A stretch of 56,203 bases of DNA from Mucilaginibacter sp. (GCF_025362475.1 NZ_JANYGH010000069.1:1-56203), one strand, 5' to 3'. Counted from the stretch's first letter, positions 34,503-42,711 are shown. Numbers and translations are program-made. The notes: generated by a model from the letters alone, not told the origin.

Positions 34503-35381
34503 TTAAACTAATTTAGCCAATTCTTCTGCCATGGCAGCGCCAATTTCGGCAGGAGATTCAACTACGCGGATACCGCACTCGCGCATGATCTTCATTTTAG
34601 CGGCAGCTGTATCGTCGGCACCGCCAACAATAGCACCAGCGTGACCCATTCTACGGCCCGGAGGCGCAGTTTGGCCGGCAATAAAGCCTACAACTGGTTT
34701 AGTGCCAAATTCTTTAATCCAACGGGCTGCTTCAGCTTCCATGCTTCCGCCAATTTCGCCTATCATGATGATACCATGAGTATCAGGATCATTCATTAAC
34801 AATTCAACAGCTTCTTTAGTAGGCGTACCAATGATCGGGTCGCCACCAATACCTATAGCGGTAGTGATACCTAAACCAGCTTTAACCACCTGGTCAACCG
34901 CTTCATAAGTTAGCGTACCTGATTTTGAAACCACACCAACATTACCTTTTTTGAAGATAAAGCCTGGCATAATACCAATTTTACTTTCATCAGCAGTAAT
35001 AATACCCGGGCAGTTAGGGCCAATAAGGCGTGCATCCTTATCTGTTAAATATTCTTTTATCGCAATCATATCCTTTGTCGGGATACCTTCGGTGATACAA
35101 ACAATAACCTTAATACCAGCCTCGGCAGCTTCCATAATAGCATCAGCGCCGAAAGCAGGAGGTACAAAAATGATAGATACATCAGCACCTGTTTGGTCAA
35201 CAGCGTCTTTAACGGTGTTAAAAACAGGCCTGTCTAAATGCGTCTGACCGCCTTTACCTGGTGTAACACCTCCAACAAGCTGGGTGCCATAAGCAATCAT
35301 TTGCTCAGCATGGTAAGTGCCTTCTTTACCGGTGAAACCTTGTACAATAACTTTTGAATCTTTATTTACGAGAACACTCAT
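34503..35381 (-). CDS. sucD: Succinyl-CoA synthetase, alpha subunit
   Basis: The 292-aa subunit binds CoA and carries the phospho-histidine in substrate-level phosphorylation of the TCA cycle. The CoA-binding N-terminal domain shows VIVQGFTGKEGTYHAEQM and GGVTPGKGG; the active-site His lies in RRMGHAGAIVGG. Length is standard. The beta subunit gene sucC is not adjacent, which is common in Bacteroidota. A full promoter is upstream. Confidence 0.97.
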   Translation of the reverse strand: MSVLVNKDSKVIVQGFTGKEGTYHAEQMIAYGTQLVGGVTPGKGGQTHLDRPVFNTVKDAVDQTGADVSIIFVPPAFGADAIMEAAEAGIKVIVCITEGIPTKDMIAIKEYLTDKDARLIGPNCPGIITADESKIGIMPGFIFKKGNVGVVSKSGTLTYEAVDQVVKAGLGITTAIGIGGDPIIGTPTKEAVELLMNDPDTHGIIMIGEIGGSMEAEAARWIKEFGTKPVVGFIAGQTAPPGRRMGHAGAIVGGADDTAAAKMKIMRECGIRVVESPAEIGAAMAEELAKLV

Positions 35382-35403
35382 TGGTTTTTTTCGTTTAGTA
35401 CGG

Positions 35404-35432
35404 CAAAGCTAAAGTTTTTGTCCGAATGTCAA
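35404..35432 (-). promoter_or_regulatory. Consensus promoter of sucD
   Basis: On the minus strand TTG (35430-35432, within TTGAC), 18 bases, then TAGCTTTG (35404-35411). The -7 box ends 22 bases before the sucD ATG. Confidence 0.75.
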
Positions 35433-35844
35433 CCCCCTAATTTTCTAAAGGGCGAATAATTTTAAATGTTAACAAAAAAGTGACTTTGTGGTAATTAAAT
35501 AATTGTTTCACCGGGTAGGTTTTGGATGTTTCCCCCGATAAAATCGGGAGCAGGGCTTTCCGTTGCAAGCACTCGTTTTGCCTTTGCCGCAGGTCCGCGT
35601 CAACGGTGGGCTTTCACGCAAATCCTGGACGTGAGTTTCATCCGGAATTTTGTATTTTTAAAATCTGCAAATTGATGGTGGAATGTTAAACATGTGGTTA
35701 ATAAATTGAATTGTGCAGAAGAGATTTATGAAATAACTGCCTTTTCATGAAGTCACGAGTACTCCACGCTTTTGGCCATGGCTGCATACTCGCGCCAAAT
35801 AAGGCACGCGGTTTATACAAAACTGGCTAACCAGAAGATTAATT
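35433..35844. other. Intergenic region bordering the accessory island
   Basis: This stretch includes a CGATAAAATCG palindrome (35538-35548) and a GC-richer block (35549-35640) that looks like a dispersed repeat. Further on is a CATCCGGAATTTTGTATTTT word (35639-35658), whose relative CATCCAGGATTTTGTATTTT recurs at 37235-37254, and the left 21-bp inverted repeat at 35781-35801. No gene is supported; the minus-strand frame over 35745-35984 is a shadow. Confidence 0.45.
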
Positions 35845-36300
35845 ATGAAAAAAATAGTACTACTGATTGTAGTAACATTAATTCTGTCATGTGGAAGTGA
35901 TAACGAATTAAAAAAGATATTAACCTCACAAAGTGCATCGGGATTTTGGATTTTAAAAGAAAAAGATTCTCTTGGACGGTACAATTACAATCATAATCAA
36001 TGGACTTTCAGCCCCGATGGAACTTCAATGTCTTACTTTTCCAAGGATGAAAATAAAAAAGGCGATCCCCTTCTGCTGGATATGGAAGGCTCAAGTAAAT
36101 CCAAATGGTATTATCAAAGTAAAGATAGTACCTTAGAAGTCTGTTGGCTTGTGAATTATAAAGTAGAAAAATTTACGACAGATACAATTTTTATGGAAGG
36201 AAAGACTACCAGTGGAAGTTTTTTGTTAATTAGGACCAGCCCATGCTGTCCATAGCCTTCCACAGTTCGAATCTTCCCATATTTGGCGCGAGTATGCAGC
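35781..36300. mobile_element. Gene cassette flanked by 21-bp perfect inverted repeats
   Basis: GCTGCATACTCGCG…AAATA (35781-35801) and its exact reverse complement TATTTGGCG…TATGCAGC (36280-36300) bracket one lipoprotein gene, with weaker similarity continuing outside the arms. The 520-bp unit resembles a mobile cassette or a MITE-like element that has captured a gene. No transposase is inside and no target duplication was recognised. Confidence 0.5.
35845..36255 (+). CDS. Small lipoprotein of unknown function
   Basis: The 136-aa protein has a short lipoprotein signal peptide (MKKIVLLIVVTLILSC, lipobox LSC). A beta-rich domain follows: ASGFWILKEKDSLGRY, QWTFSPDGTSMSYFS, KWYYQSKDSTLEVCW, and DTIFMEGKTTSGSFLLIR. 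The Trp/Tyr-rich strand pattern suggests a lipocalin-like small beta barrel, but I cannot name the family. It is the only gene between the 21-bp inverted repeats. Confidence 0.65.
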   Translation: MKKIVLLIVVTLILSCGSDNELKKILTSQSASGFWILKEKDSLGRYNYNHNQWTFSPDGTSMSYFSKDENKKGDPLLLDMEGSSKSKWYYQSKDSTLEVCWLVNYKVEKFTTDTIFMEGKTTSGSFLLIRTSPCCP

Positions 36301-36331
36301 GGCAGCTTGGGCTTTGATACTCTACCCACCT

Positions 36332-36934
36332 TTACATAGAACTTCCAGTATGCACCAATATTTCAATTCGCTCTGTGTCGGCCAGTCTATAAATCTTATC
36401 TATCGATTTCAAATTAGAGATATATTCTTTTTTATAACACCCGTTATCAGGAAAACTTTCACTAAATGTTGTCTTGTTTGCTGGCAATGTCCAAAACTCA
36501 CCTGATATTTTAGCAATGTTCAGCGTCAGGTGCCTTCCATTTGATAACTTAGCCGTGCTAAATTCCGTCATCTTTTTAGAAAGCGGCAGCAGCCTCTTAT
36601 AGTAATTTTTAGAAAATATTGCTTCTTGTTCAACGCTGTTAAACTGGTAACGTAACCGGTTTTTTTTTAATGTGAGAAACGGCTCTTCAAATAATATTAA
36701 TTTTTCAGTCAGTCTACAAATGATTGAGTCCTGGTCGCCAGCTTTTAAACACCTGTAAATAGAAGGCAAATCTTTACTTAGTAAATATTCCGTCACAGGT
36801 CGTCCATTATCTAATGTTCCCGAAACCAAGCAAATGAACACTGTATCTTTTATAGATTTACTGGGCTGTCCGTAAGATCGTTGCAAACAAGGCAGCAAAA
36901 TAATAAGTCCCAGGATTCTAAGGTTACTTTTCAT
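36332..36934 (-). CDS. Secreted hypothetical protein, presumed immunity partner
   Basis: The preferred start is ATG 36934, giving 200 aa with a signal peptide (MKSNLRILGLIILLPCLQRSYG); the frame is open to 37006 but the longer form lacks a sensible start. The mature part is soluble with no recognised domain. The start codon lies inside the last codons of the preceding toxin-like frame (11-bp overlap), so translation is probably coupled. That arrangement is typical of a toxin tail and its immunity gene; the immunity role is inferred from position. Confidence 0.6.
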   Translation of the reverse strand: MKSNLRILGLIILLPCLQRSYGQPSKSIKDTVFICLVSGTLDNGRPVTEYLLSKDLPSIYRCLKAGDQDSIICRLTEKLILFEEPFLTLKKNRLRYQFNSVEQEAIFSKNYYKRLLPLSKKMTEFSTAKLSNGRHLTLNIAKISGEFWTLPANKTTFSESFPDNGCYKKEYISNLKSIDKIYRLADTERIEILVHTGSSM

Positions 36935-37202
36935 CTTTCTTTTCTGTTTTTGATTTGTCATCAGGGGGAGGAATATTCGGCAGCTGATCAATAACGGTAC
37001 TGACATCTAGATCATTGGGCATATCCTGTTTGTCGTAAGAACCGATCCCCGACCCAGCGCCATCATAATCATAAAACAATGTATGAAAAATTTCATGGAT
37101 TCTATTTCTTTTTGTATCACGTTTGTCATTCATTGCGACGCCCTGATGGCCATCTGTCACGCCACGCTGCCGCAAGGCTTCAGCCTTGTGGCCCACATTC
37201 AA
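36924..37202 (-). pseudogene. Orphan metallopeptidase-type toxin tail (polymorphic toxin C-terminus)
   Basis: The open 92-codon frame ends with about 65 residues that look like the end of a secreted toxin: RNRIHEIFHTLFYDYDGAGSG, containing the zinc motif HEIFH (about 37085-37100). GSYDKQDMPNDLDVSTVI and a charged tail follow. The first 30 residues (to about 37115) read through a dispersed repeat and are unlikely to be genuine. The rest of the parent protein (Rhs-like or other carrier) is absent, so this is a detached cassette or remnant. It overlaps the presumed immunity gene by 11 bp. Confidence 0.5.
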
Positions 37203-37572
37203 GGTATTGAATCTGTAAATCGCGGATATTTTTTCATCCAGGATTTTGTATTTTAGAGCCTACCTGTATGCATTAATTTGAATCATAGTCTCTGCCCTAA
37301 AGGCGTGGCGCATACCTATACATGTGGGTAGTTTTAAACTACCGGCATAATCGTTCGAAGTCGGAGATATTCGAACAGCGGGAGACTTCAGACAGCATGG
37401 GGGAATGATTTTTCCTTCGCTAATACCGAAAGACCAGTCGCTGTTGTTCGCCTGGCACTATTATTAAGTTATTAAGTATTCAGTATATAAATCCAGCAGG
37501 TTTTCCACATTCATATTCCTAATTTAGTTATTTTAGTGCGAAACATAAGTACATAACTTAAACCCTAAATAC
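37203..37572. other. Repeat-rich gap
   Basis: This gap holds a CATCCAGGATTTTGTATTTT word (37235-37254) and the first copy of a 120-bp direct repeat (37276-37396). The remainder up to the small membrane gene is AT-rich, with no gene or clear promoter. Confidence 0.45.
37276..37396. repeat. Long direct repeat, copy 1
   Basis: This is about 85% identical to 38882-39007. The core contains the palindrome GTAGTTTTAAACTAC and GTTCGAA…TTCGAAC with a GTCGGAGA loop, and it ends in GACAGC. The two copies bracket three small genes. A fragment of the same repeat (ACTTAGCATGCGGGT) is at 39679-39693. Confidence 0.7.
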
Positions 37573-37758
37573 ATGAACGATCAATTAGACCCCCATCTAA
37601 ATGAGACAAACCTTAAGCTAATTCAAGATGCATTTTATAAAGCATTACACAAAATGTTTTGGAAAGCGATATTGTACATTGTATTACTAAATATTGCCAT
37701 CCTTGTTTTCAATCTCATGTTTGGTCAGTATAGTCTTCATATCGGATACTTCTTTTGA
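37573..37758 (+). CDS. Small single-pass membrane protein
   Basis: The 61-aa protein has a polar N-terminus (NDQLDPHLNETNLKLIQDAF) and one strong membrane segment (AILYIVLLNIAILVFNLMF). No family recognised. It is 54 bp upstream of another membrane-protein gene and probably co-transcribed with it. Confidence 0.5.
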   Translation: MNDQLDPHLNETNLKLIQDAFYKALHKMFWKAILYIVLLNIAILVFNLMFGQYSLHIGYFF

Positions 37759-37812
37759 TTAGTCGTCTTTTTAATGGTACCCAGTAAATTTTTTTCAGGA
37801 CGACACATAGCG

Positions 37813-38373
37813 ATGAGTAGAATAATAAAATTTTTAACAACTGCGAATTTTGGTTTGGCCGTATTTGCTTTAATAGCAACAATCCTGGAATGGAAATTTA
37901 CCTATATATCCGAAGATGTTTTTTTTCGGGTTGCTGTTATTGGATTTGTTTGTTTAATCTTAGTCATCACGATTAAAAAGATAAGAATTCTAAATAAATT
38001 GGCGAGTCATGTTATCATGTTTTTGATAATAGTTCTAAATATTTTTTTTGTTTGTCGGGATGTTTTTATTGTCAACGGCTTCGTAATTGCTGTCCCGCCT
38101 AATTTCAAGGGGCAGATTTATATAAAAATGAATGACAAAAACTCAGATTTCCGATTGAGACCGTTTAATGGAGTTGTCGTTTTTCCGATTGACTCAAAAG
38201 GGCAAGTATTTACGAAATCCATTTTTGACGTATCAGAGTCTACAATATTTCCTATGGAACTTGTAAATGGGCATCTGGTTAGCAATGAAAATTTAAAAAT
38301 TACAGAGGTAGTGATTCATCCCCGTGGTTTAAATAATAGTTCTGAAGTTGTAATCACTGCACATATATACTGA
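37813..38373 (+). CDS. Membrane protein of unknown function
   Basis: From ATG 37813 the protein is 186 aa with three membrane segments (about residues 8-27, 35-55 and 66-84). A C-terminal domain of about 95 residues with beta character follows (FKGQIYIKMNDKNSDFRLRPF, GVVVFPIDSKGQVF). The frame is open from 37774, but the extra 13 residues contain no signal and the later ATG fits the hydrophobic start better. AT-rich composition suggests acquired DNA. Confidence 0.55.
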   Translation: MSRIIKFLTTANFGLAVFALIATILEWKFTYISEDVFFRVAVIGFVCLILVITIKKIRILNKLASHVIMFLIIVLNIFFVCRDVFIVNGFVIAVPPNFKGQIYIKMNDKNSDFRLRPFNGVVVFPIDSKGQVFTKSIFDVSESTIFPMELVNGHLVSNENLKITEVVIHPRGLNNSSEVVITAHIY

Positions 38374-38465
38374 TATAAGCTGTCGCGTTTACCCCCTCTT
38401 TTGTCATTTTCTACCCTTGCCCGGTTCAAACTGATGAATTACTTTTATTCAGCAAAACTTTTGAC

Positions 38466-38867
38466 ATGGAAAAATATACGATTGAAAGAGATATTACTGT
38501 CATTTATGTACAAGCAACCTCTTTCCCGATGGGTGTTGGTGGCGCATTCGCGGCGTTGGATGCTCTTTTACCAGGCCGGGACAGGCTTTACGGTATTTCA
38601 AACCCAGACAAAGAAGGCCAGATCATTTACCGCGCTGCTGCTGAAGAGGCGTATCCGGGCGAGGGTAAAGAAAAAAAAGCGGAAACTTTCCTGGTAAGGA
38701 AAGGAACTTATATCAGTTTGTATTTAAAGGACTGGAAAAAAGATGAGGCCAGTGTAGGCCACGCGTTCAGGCAATTACTAAGCTATCCTAATATTGACCC
38801 GAAAGGCTATTGCCTGGAAATTTATGAAAACGATAGCGATGTACGATGCCTGGTACCCTTGCTGTGA
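38466..38867 (+). CDS. GyrI-like / AraC effector-binding-type protein
   Basis: The 133-aa protein fits the GyrI-like small-molecule-binding fold: an initial strand YTIERDITVIYVQATSFP, a helix GGAFAALDALLP, LYGISNPDKEGQIIYRAAAEE, a KGTYISLYLKDW strand, and a terminal GYCLEIYENDSDVRCLVPL. The last is the usual end of this domain. There is no DNA-binding domain. It may be a stand-alone ligand binder. The frame at 38401-38697 on the same strand is a shadow. Confidence 0.7.
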   Translation: MEKYTIERDITVIYVQATSFPMGVGGAFAALDALLPGRDRLYGISNPDKEGQIIYRAAAEEAYPGEGKEKKAETFLVRKGTYISLYLKDWKKDEASVGHAFRQLLSYPNIDPKGYCLEIYENDSDVRCLVPLL

Positions 38868-38881
38868 TGCAGATATTAACC

Positions 38882-39007
38882 ATTTGATTCATAGTGGATT
38901 GTCATAAAGGTATGGCGCATACTTAGCATGCGGGTAGTTTTAAACTACGGGCATAATCGTTCGAAGTCGGAGACATTCGAACAGCAAGGGTGGACCCTTG
39001 CGACAGC
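38882..39007. repeat. Long direct repeat, copy 2
   Basis: This is the second copy of the repeat at 37276-37396, with an added AGGGTGGACCCTT palindrome near its end. The copies are in the same orientation. Confidence 0.7.
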
Positions 39008-39105
39008 GGGTGATAACCCCAGCTTTGCGTACAAGGCCAGTAGAAAAATAATACTTAAGAAAGAGAATCTCTATTTAATTATAATTACGATCTAAACACA
39101 TACTT

Positions 39106-39609
39106 ATGAAAATATTTAATATACAACCCATTAAAGTTACGAAATACATATTCAATGAAGAGCATTTGGATAAAAGCATTGCTGATTTCGGATATGAATC
39201 TGGTTTTGGCTATGGCGGTACGAAAACTGAATCATTAAGCACGCTCCTAATTACATTTGGTATCCTTTATTATGGGGGTAAGGGTAAAGAGACAATTCTT
39301 TCCCATGATATTATTGGTGATAACCATTATCAGTTTAGCTTTGCAACTGAGAATTCTGATGATAACCTACTGCTTTCTTACGATAGCTCCTGTCAATTTA
39401 ACTTTGAAAGTGAAGGTTTAGAAGCTGATGTGCTGTCGATAACAGAATTTTTAGGCGCATATTATGCGCATACAGAAAAATTTTTTCAACTATATGGATT
39501 TAAAACTCTACCAGAAATAGAACAAAAAATTGGCGTAAGACGTGGGTTAGAATTAAGCGCTGTTTCGGCAATTGACAGTTTGCGGGCAAATAATATGTAT
39601 GAGTTTTAA
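39106..39609 (+). CDS. Hypothetical soluble protein
   Basis: The 167-aa protein has no signal peptide or membrane segment. Notable blocks are a Gly/Tyr-rich DFGYESGFGYGGTKTESLS and the acidic DDNLLLSYDSSCQFNFESEGLEADVLSI region (split by Cys), with helical ends. I recognise no family. Size, AT-rich composition and its place among toxin or immunity remnants would suit an immunity protein, but nothing in the sequence proves this. Confidence 0.5.
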   Translation: MKIFNIQPIKVTKYIFNEEHLDKSIADFGYESGFGYGGTKTESLSTLLITFGILYYGGKGKETILSHDIIGDNHYQFSFATENSDDNLLLSYDSSCQFNFESEGLEADVLSITEFLGAYYAHTEKFFQLYGFKTLPEIEQKIGVRRGLELSAVSAIDSLRANNMYEF

Positions 39610-39706
39610 AAGATAGGTTATATTGATCATTTGCTGGACTTTTATGGAAGAATTGCACTACATGTTTGAGTTGTGTCTACTTAGCATGCGGGTCACAAGG
39701 GTGCTT

Positions 39707-40165
39707 TTATGACAGTACCTCATATCTTTTGGCCAAAAAATCAATTAGCTCTTCAAACTCTTTTTCAGATACCTCGTTCTTCTTAACTACAAATGCGGAT
39801 TTGTATTCTTTACCTGGCAACATAAATAAACACTCGTTGTATAAACGATAACCCGATATTCTGCTCCACATCGTCCGAATATACGTTTCAAGCGTTTGCA
39901 ATGAAATAGACGAATCGTCAAATTTAAGGTTAATGAAATCTTTTGCTTCGTTCCTTTTGAAGCTGTCCTTCAATAACCTTCTTTTATTTGTTTGTTGAAT
40001 AGCTATTTGGTAATAAAACATTAGTGAAGCTCCGATGCCCCCACCCCCTATGCAAGCGTTTTCGGGGCTTGAATTATTTAACCCGTAAACCGCGATTACC
40101 AGGCCGAAGGCAAATAAGCTTAATATTTGTTTATACTTTTTACGTGCATCCAGTTCAAATTTCAT
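39707..40165 (-). CDS. YcxB-like membrane protein
   Basis: From MKFELDA (40165) the protein is 152 aa; the frame also offers an ATG at 40177. Two membrane segments (about residues 12-30 and 40-58) are followed by a cytoplasmic domain. That domain (FDDSSISLQTLETYIRTMWSRISGYRLYNECLFMLPGKEYKSAF read in parts, then EFEELIDFL) matches the YcxB-like C-terminal pattern (PF14317). Function unknown. Confidence 0.65.
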   Translation of the reverse strand: MKFELDARKKYKQILSLFAFGLVIAVYGLNNSSPENACIGGGGIGASLMFYYQIAIQQTNKRRLLKDSFKRNEAKDFINLKFDDSSISLQTLETYIRTMWSRISGYRLYNECLFMLPGKEYKSAFVVKKNEVSEKEFEELIDFLAKRYEVLS

Positions 40166-40322
40166 TTTATTAAGCAAAGCATCCTCCGCAGCGGTTCTTT
40201 TGATAATTATCTCTATTGGATGACAAAATTATTTTTTTTAATTAAATCGTAGAGCGTTGGTATGTCAATTTGTCGATGAAGTTTTGTATTTTAAATGTTT
40301 CAGCTTCTGGCAGGTATTATCA

Positions 40323-40514
40323 TCAAATCACTGCTGCGCTTGTCAAATAATAGAATTCAATTACGCCGATAAGCACCAACAACACCCATGAAGAAATGAA
40401 AATTATTCCAGCTTTTTTAAGCTTCTTTTTATCTCCCAAAATTCCGGGTATGAAATAAGCCAGTGTATAACCCATTCCGGCAAACATGATTATAATTTTG
40501 AGCGCAAATATCAT
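40323..40514 (-). CDS. Small two-pass membrane protein
   Basis: The 63-aa protein has two hydrophobic segments (IIIMFAGMGYTLAYFIPGIL and AGIIFISSWVLLVLIGVIEF) separated by a basic loop DKKKLKK. No family recognised. It lies between the YcxB-like gene and dctA, all on the minus strand. Confidence 0.45.
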   Translation of the reverse strand: MIFALKIIIMFAGMGYTLAYFIPGILGDKKKLKKAGIIFISSWVLLVLIGVIEFYYLTSAAVI

Positions 40515-40558
40515 CGCAGATGTGTTAGGAGCATAAATCTAACTTTCTAATAAAAACT

Positions 40559-40583
40559 CCCCCTTTAGGGGGCCGGGGGGCTA
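40559..40583. repeat. CCCCCTTTAGGGGGCCGGGGGGC palindrome at the end of the symporter gene
   Basis: CCCCCTTTAGGGGG is followed by CCGGGGGGCTA. The stop codon and last five codons of the upstream minus-strand gene lie within it. The same element ends the hydrolase pseudogene (32479-32503) and abuts the sucD stop (34481-34500). A variant is at 41803-41822. Confidence 0.75.
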
Positions 40584-41791
40584 AACTCACCCTCGCTTTT
40601 CGCAATCACAATAGTAGCTACACCATTGCCAATTACATTGGTGATGGCACGCGCTTCTGACATAAACCTGTCTACACCTATCAGGATAGCCAAACCTTCT
40701 ACCGGGATAATTTTAATAGCCGCCAGTGTGCTGCTCAATACAATAAAGCCACTGCCGGTAACACCGGCCGCGCCCTTTGAAGTGATCATCAGGATGCCTA
40801 TGATAGTTAATTGCTGGGCAAGAGATAGCGGTACATTAAATACCTGCGCCAAAAAAATCACACACATAGATAAGTAAATGGTAGTGCCATCCAAATTAAA
40901 GGAATAACCGGTAGGGATCACCAGGCCCACCACTGATTTGGAGCAGCCGAATTTTTCCATCTTCTCCATCATGGCCGGCAGGGCCGACTCGGACGAGGAT
41001 GTCCCCAGCACAATCAATATTTCTTCCCGGATGTATTTAAGGTATTGCCAAAGGCTGAATTTGTAGATGCGGCAAATGATATTCAGCACCACAAAGATGA
41101 ACAGGAACATGGTTAAATAAACCGAGCCCATGAGGATAGCTAATGGCTGTAACGTTTTTAAACCGTACTTACTGATGGTAAATGCCATCCCCCCGAATGC
41201 GCCCAAAGGGGCTACCTTCATCACAATTTTCATGATGTTGAAGAATACTTTTGACAGCTTATCAAACAGTTGGATAACTGATTGCCCGGTTTCGCCCATG
41301 CGACTTAGCCCGATGCCAAACAAAATAGCGAAGAACAGGATCTGTAATATATCGCCTTTGGCAAAAGCCTCAAACACGTTGCCGGGTACAATGTGAGCAA
41401 TGAAATCGCCCCAGTGCATTTCGGCGGCAGCTTTTTCATACACGGCAAGCTTACTGGTATCGGCAACGGTATGGTTTACAAAGCCAGCGCCGGGTTTAAC
41501 AATATTGGCCACGGCAACGCCAATGATAAGCGCGAATGAGGTAACTATTTCGAAATAAAGCAAGGCCTTGCCACCCACGCGGCCCACCTTTTTCATATCG
41601 CTCATGCCGGCAATGCCCAGCACTATGGTGAAAAATATGATTGGCGCTATCAGCATGGTGATTAAGCTGATGAATGTTTTGCTAATGAGTTCGGCAGTTG
41701 GGGCAAAGCCCTTAAAGTTTAGTCCGACGATGACACCGAGGGCAATAGCGATAAGAACCTGGAAGGTGAGGTTTGAGAATAGGCGTTTCAT
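40565..41791 (-). CDS. Dicarboxylate/amino acid:cation symporter (DAACS family)
   Basis: The 408-aa inner-membrane carrier belongs to the DctA/GltP family, which takes up C4-dicarboxylates, glutamate or aspartate with H+ or Na+. Hallmarks are the serine-rich re-entrant loop LGTSSSESALPAMMEKME, GYSFNLDGTTIYL, and GAAGVTGSGFIVLSSTL. The exact substrate cannot be decided. The C-terminus is replaced by SPPAP encoded in an intergenic palindrome, a little shorter than the usual 420-440 aa. Confidence 0.92.
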   Translation of the reverse strand: MKRLFSNLTFQVLIAIALGVIVGLNFKGFAPTAELISKTFISLITMLIAPIIFFTIVLGIAGMSDMKKVGRVGGKALLYFEIVTSFALIIGVAVANIVKPGAGFVNHTVADTSKLAVYEKAAAEMHWGDFIAHIVPGNVFEAFAKGDILQILFFAILFGIGLSRMGETGQSVIQLFDKLSKVFFNIMKIVMKVAPLGAFGGMAFTISKYGLKTLQPLAILMGSVYLTMFLFIFVVLNIICRIYKFSLWQYLKYIREEILIVLGTSSSESALPAMMEKMEKFGCSKSVVGLVIPTGYSFNLDGTTIYLSMCVIFLAQVFNVPLSLAQQLTIIGILMITSKGAAGVTGSGFIVLSSTLAAIKIIPVEGLAILIGVDRFMSEARAITNVIGNGVATIVIAKSEGEFSPPAP

Positions 41792-41876
41792 GGTTTAACA
41801 ATCCCCCGGCTCCCTAAGGGGGGAGCAAAAGGTTTTATTTTGCCAATATAATAAGTTATTAGTTCTGATTATAACA

Positions 41877-41913
41877 AAAAGAGCTCCCTCCGGAAACCGA
41901 AGAGAGCTCTTTT
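41877..41913 (-). terminator. Terminator behind the first paralogous lipoprotein gene
   Basis: AAAAGAGCTC (41877-41886) pairs perfectly with GAGCTCTTTT (41904-41913); on the minus strand TTTTTGTTAT follows. Confidence 0.82.
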
Positions 41914-41931
41914 GTTATTTAATGCCTTGTG

Positions 41932-42711
41932 TTAATTAGGCTTTACTTCGCCTGTTAGTAAATCAACAAGGTATTCGTGGTTTAAAAATGTCATTTGAGC
42001 TTTATGATTGCCTAAAAACTTAAGCGTTCCGCTATAATCCCATCCGCCGCCATTGGTTTTTCCTTTTGAATTAAAAGTTGCAGAGCCGCTTGTGATATCA
42101 AAGTTATCATCGGCATGTACGTACAGATTGCTAAAGTTATAAACGTTATGAACAGACATGAACGTGTTATACTTGGTGTATTGATTGTCGGTAAAAGATT
42201 TTAATTTTCCATCCAATGAAAAATTGGAATTGTTGGTATTTAAACCTCTTACATGGTAATCCTGAATAATGGCATAAGTAAAAGCATAGCCAGGGCCGCT
42301 GCCTTTTGTTGTAATGGAATCTATCAGATCGTATCCTATGGTTTTGTTATTGTTACATACAAAGTAATAGTTTACGCCACCTGTTTTATGCGCCTTTAAG
42401 GTATCGCCCTGGTTAAAAGTAAGGTTTAAGCTGGTATCAATATAAAAGCCGCAATTGTAATTGTTGCTTTGTACTTTAAGCTTTGATGTTGAAAAACTGG
42501 CAGATGGATTAACACCATCTTTAATACTGGCACCACCAAAAGCACCAACAATTGATTGTGCAAGGTTTTTACCAATTTCAACACTTGCCTGGGTTGTAGC
42601 CGGGGTATTGGGGGTGGTAGGGGTGGCGGTATTTTCAGTTTTTTTACATGCCGAATAAGAAATGACAACACCCATTAGTAACGGCAATACGATGCGTAGG
42701 TTTAGATTCAT
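41932..42711 (-). CDS. Lipoprotein, paralogue A
   Basis: The 259-aa protein has a signal peptide ending YSAC (lipobox) and a Thr/Pro-rich linker (TENTATPTTPNTPATTQ). A domain shared with the protein at 43172-43957 follows: GAFGGASIKDGVNPS, KLKVQSNNYNCGFYIDT, and ATFNSKGKTNGGGWDYSGTLKFLGNHKAQMTF near the end. The fold appears beta-rich. No family recognised. It is expected on the outer membrane or at the cell surface. Confidence 0.65.
   Translation of the reverse strand: MNLNLRIVLPLLMGVVISYSACKKTENTATPTTPNTPATTQASVEIGKNLAQSIVGAFGGASIKDGVNPSASFSTSKLKVQSNNYNCGFYIDTSLNLTFNQGDTLKAHKTGGVNYYFVCNNNKTIGYDLIDSITTKGSGPGYAFTYAIIQDYHVRGLNTNNSNFSLDGKLKSFTDNQYTKYNTFMSVHNVYNFSNLYVHADDNFDITSGSATFNSKGKTNGGGWDYSGTLKFLGNHKAQMTFLNHEYLVDLLTGEVKPN

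Noticed and set aside
38401..38697. 98-codon plus-strand frame overlapping the GyrI-like gene
   Set aside because: The translation is Arg/Lys/Leu-rich with no domain, while the other frame ends in the characteristic effector-binding motif.
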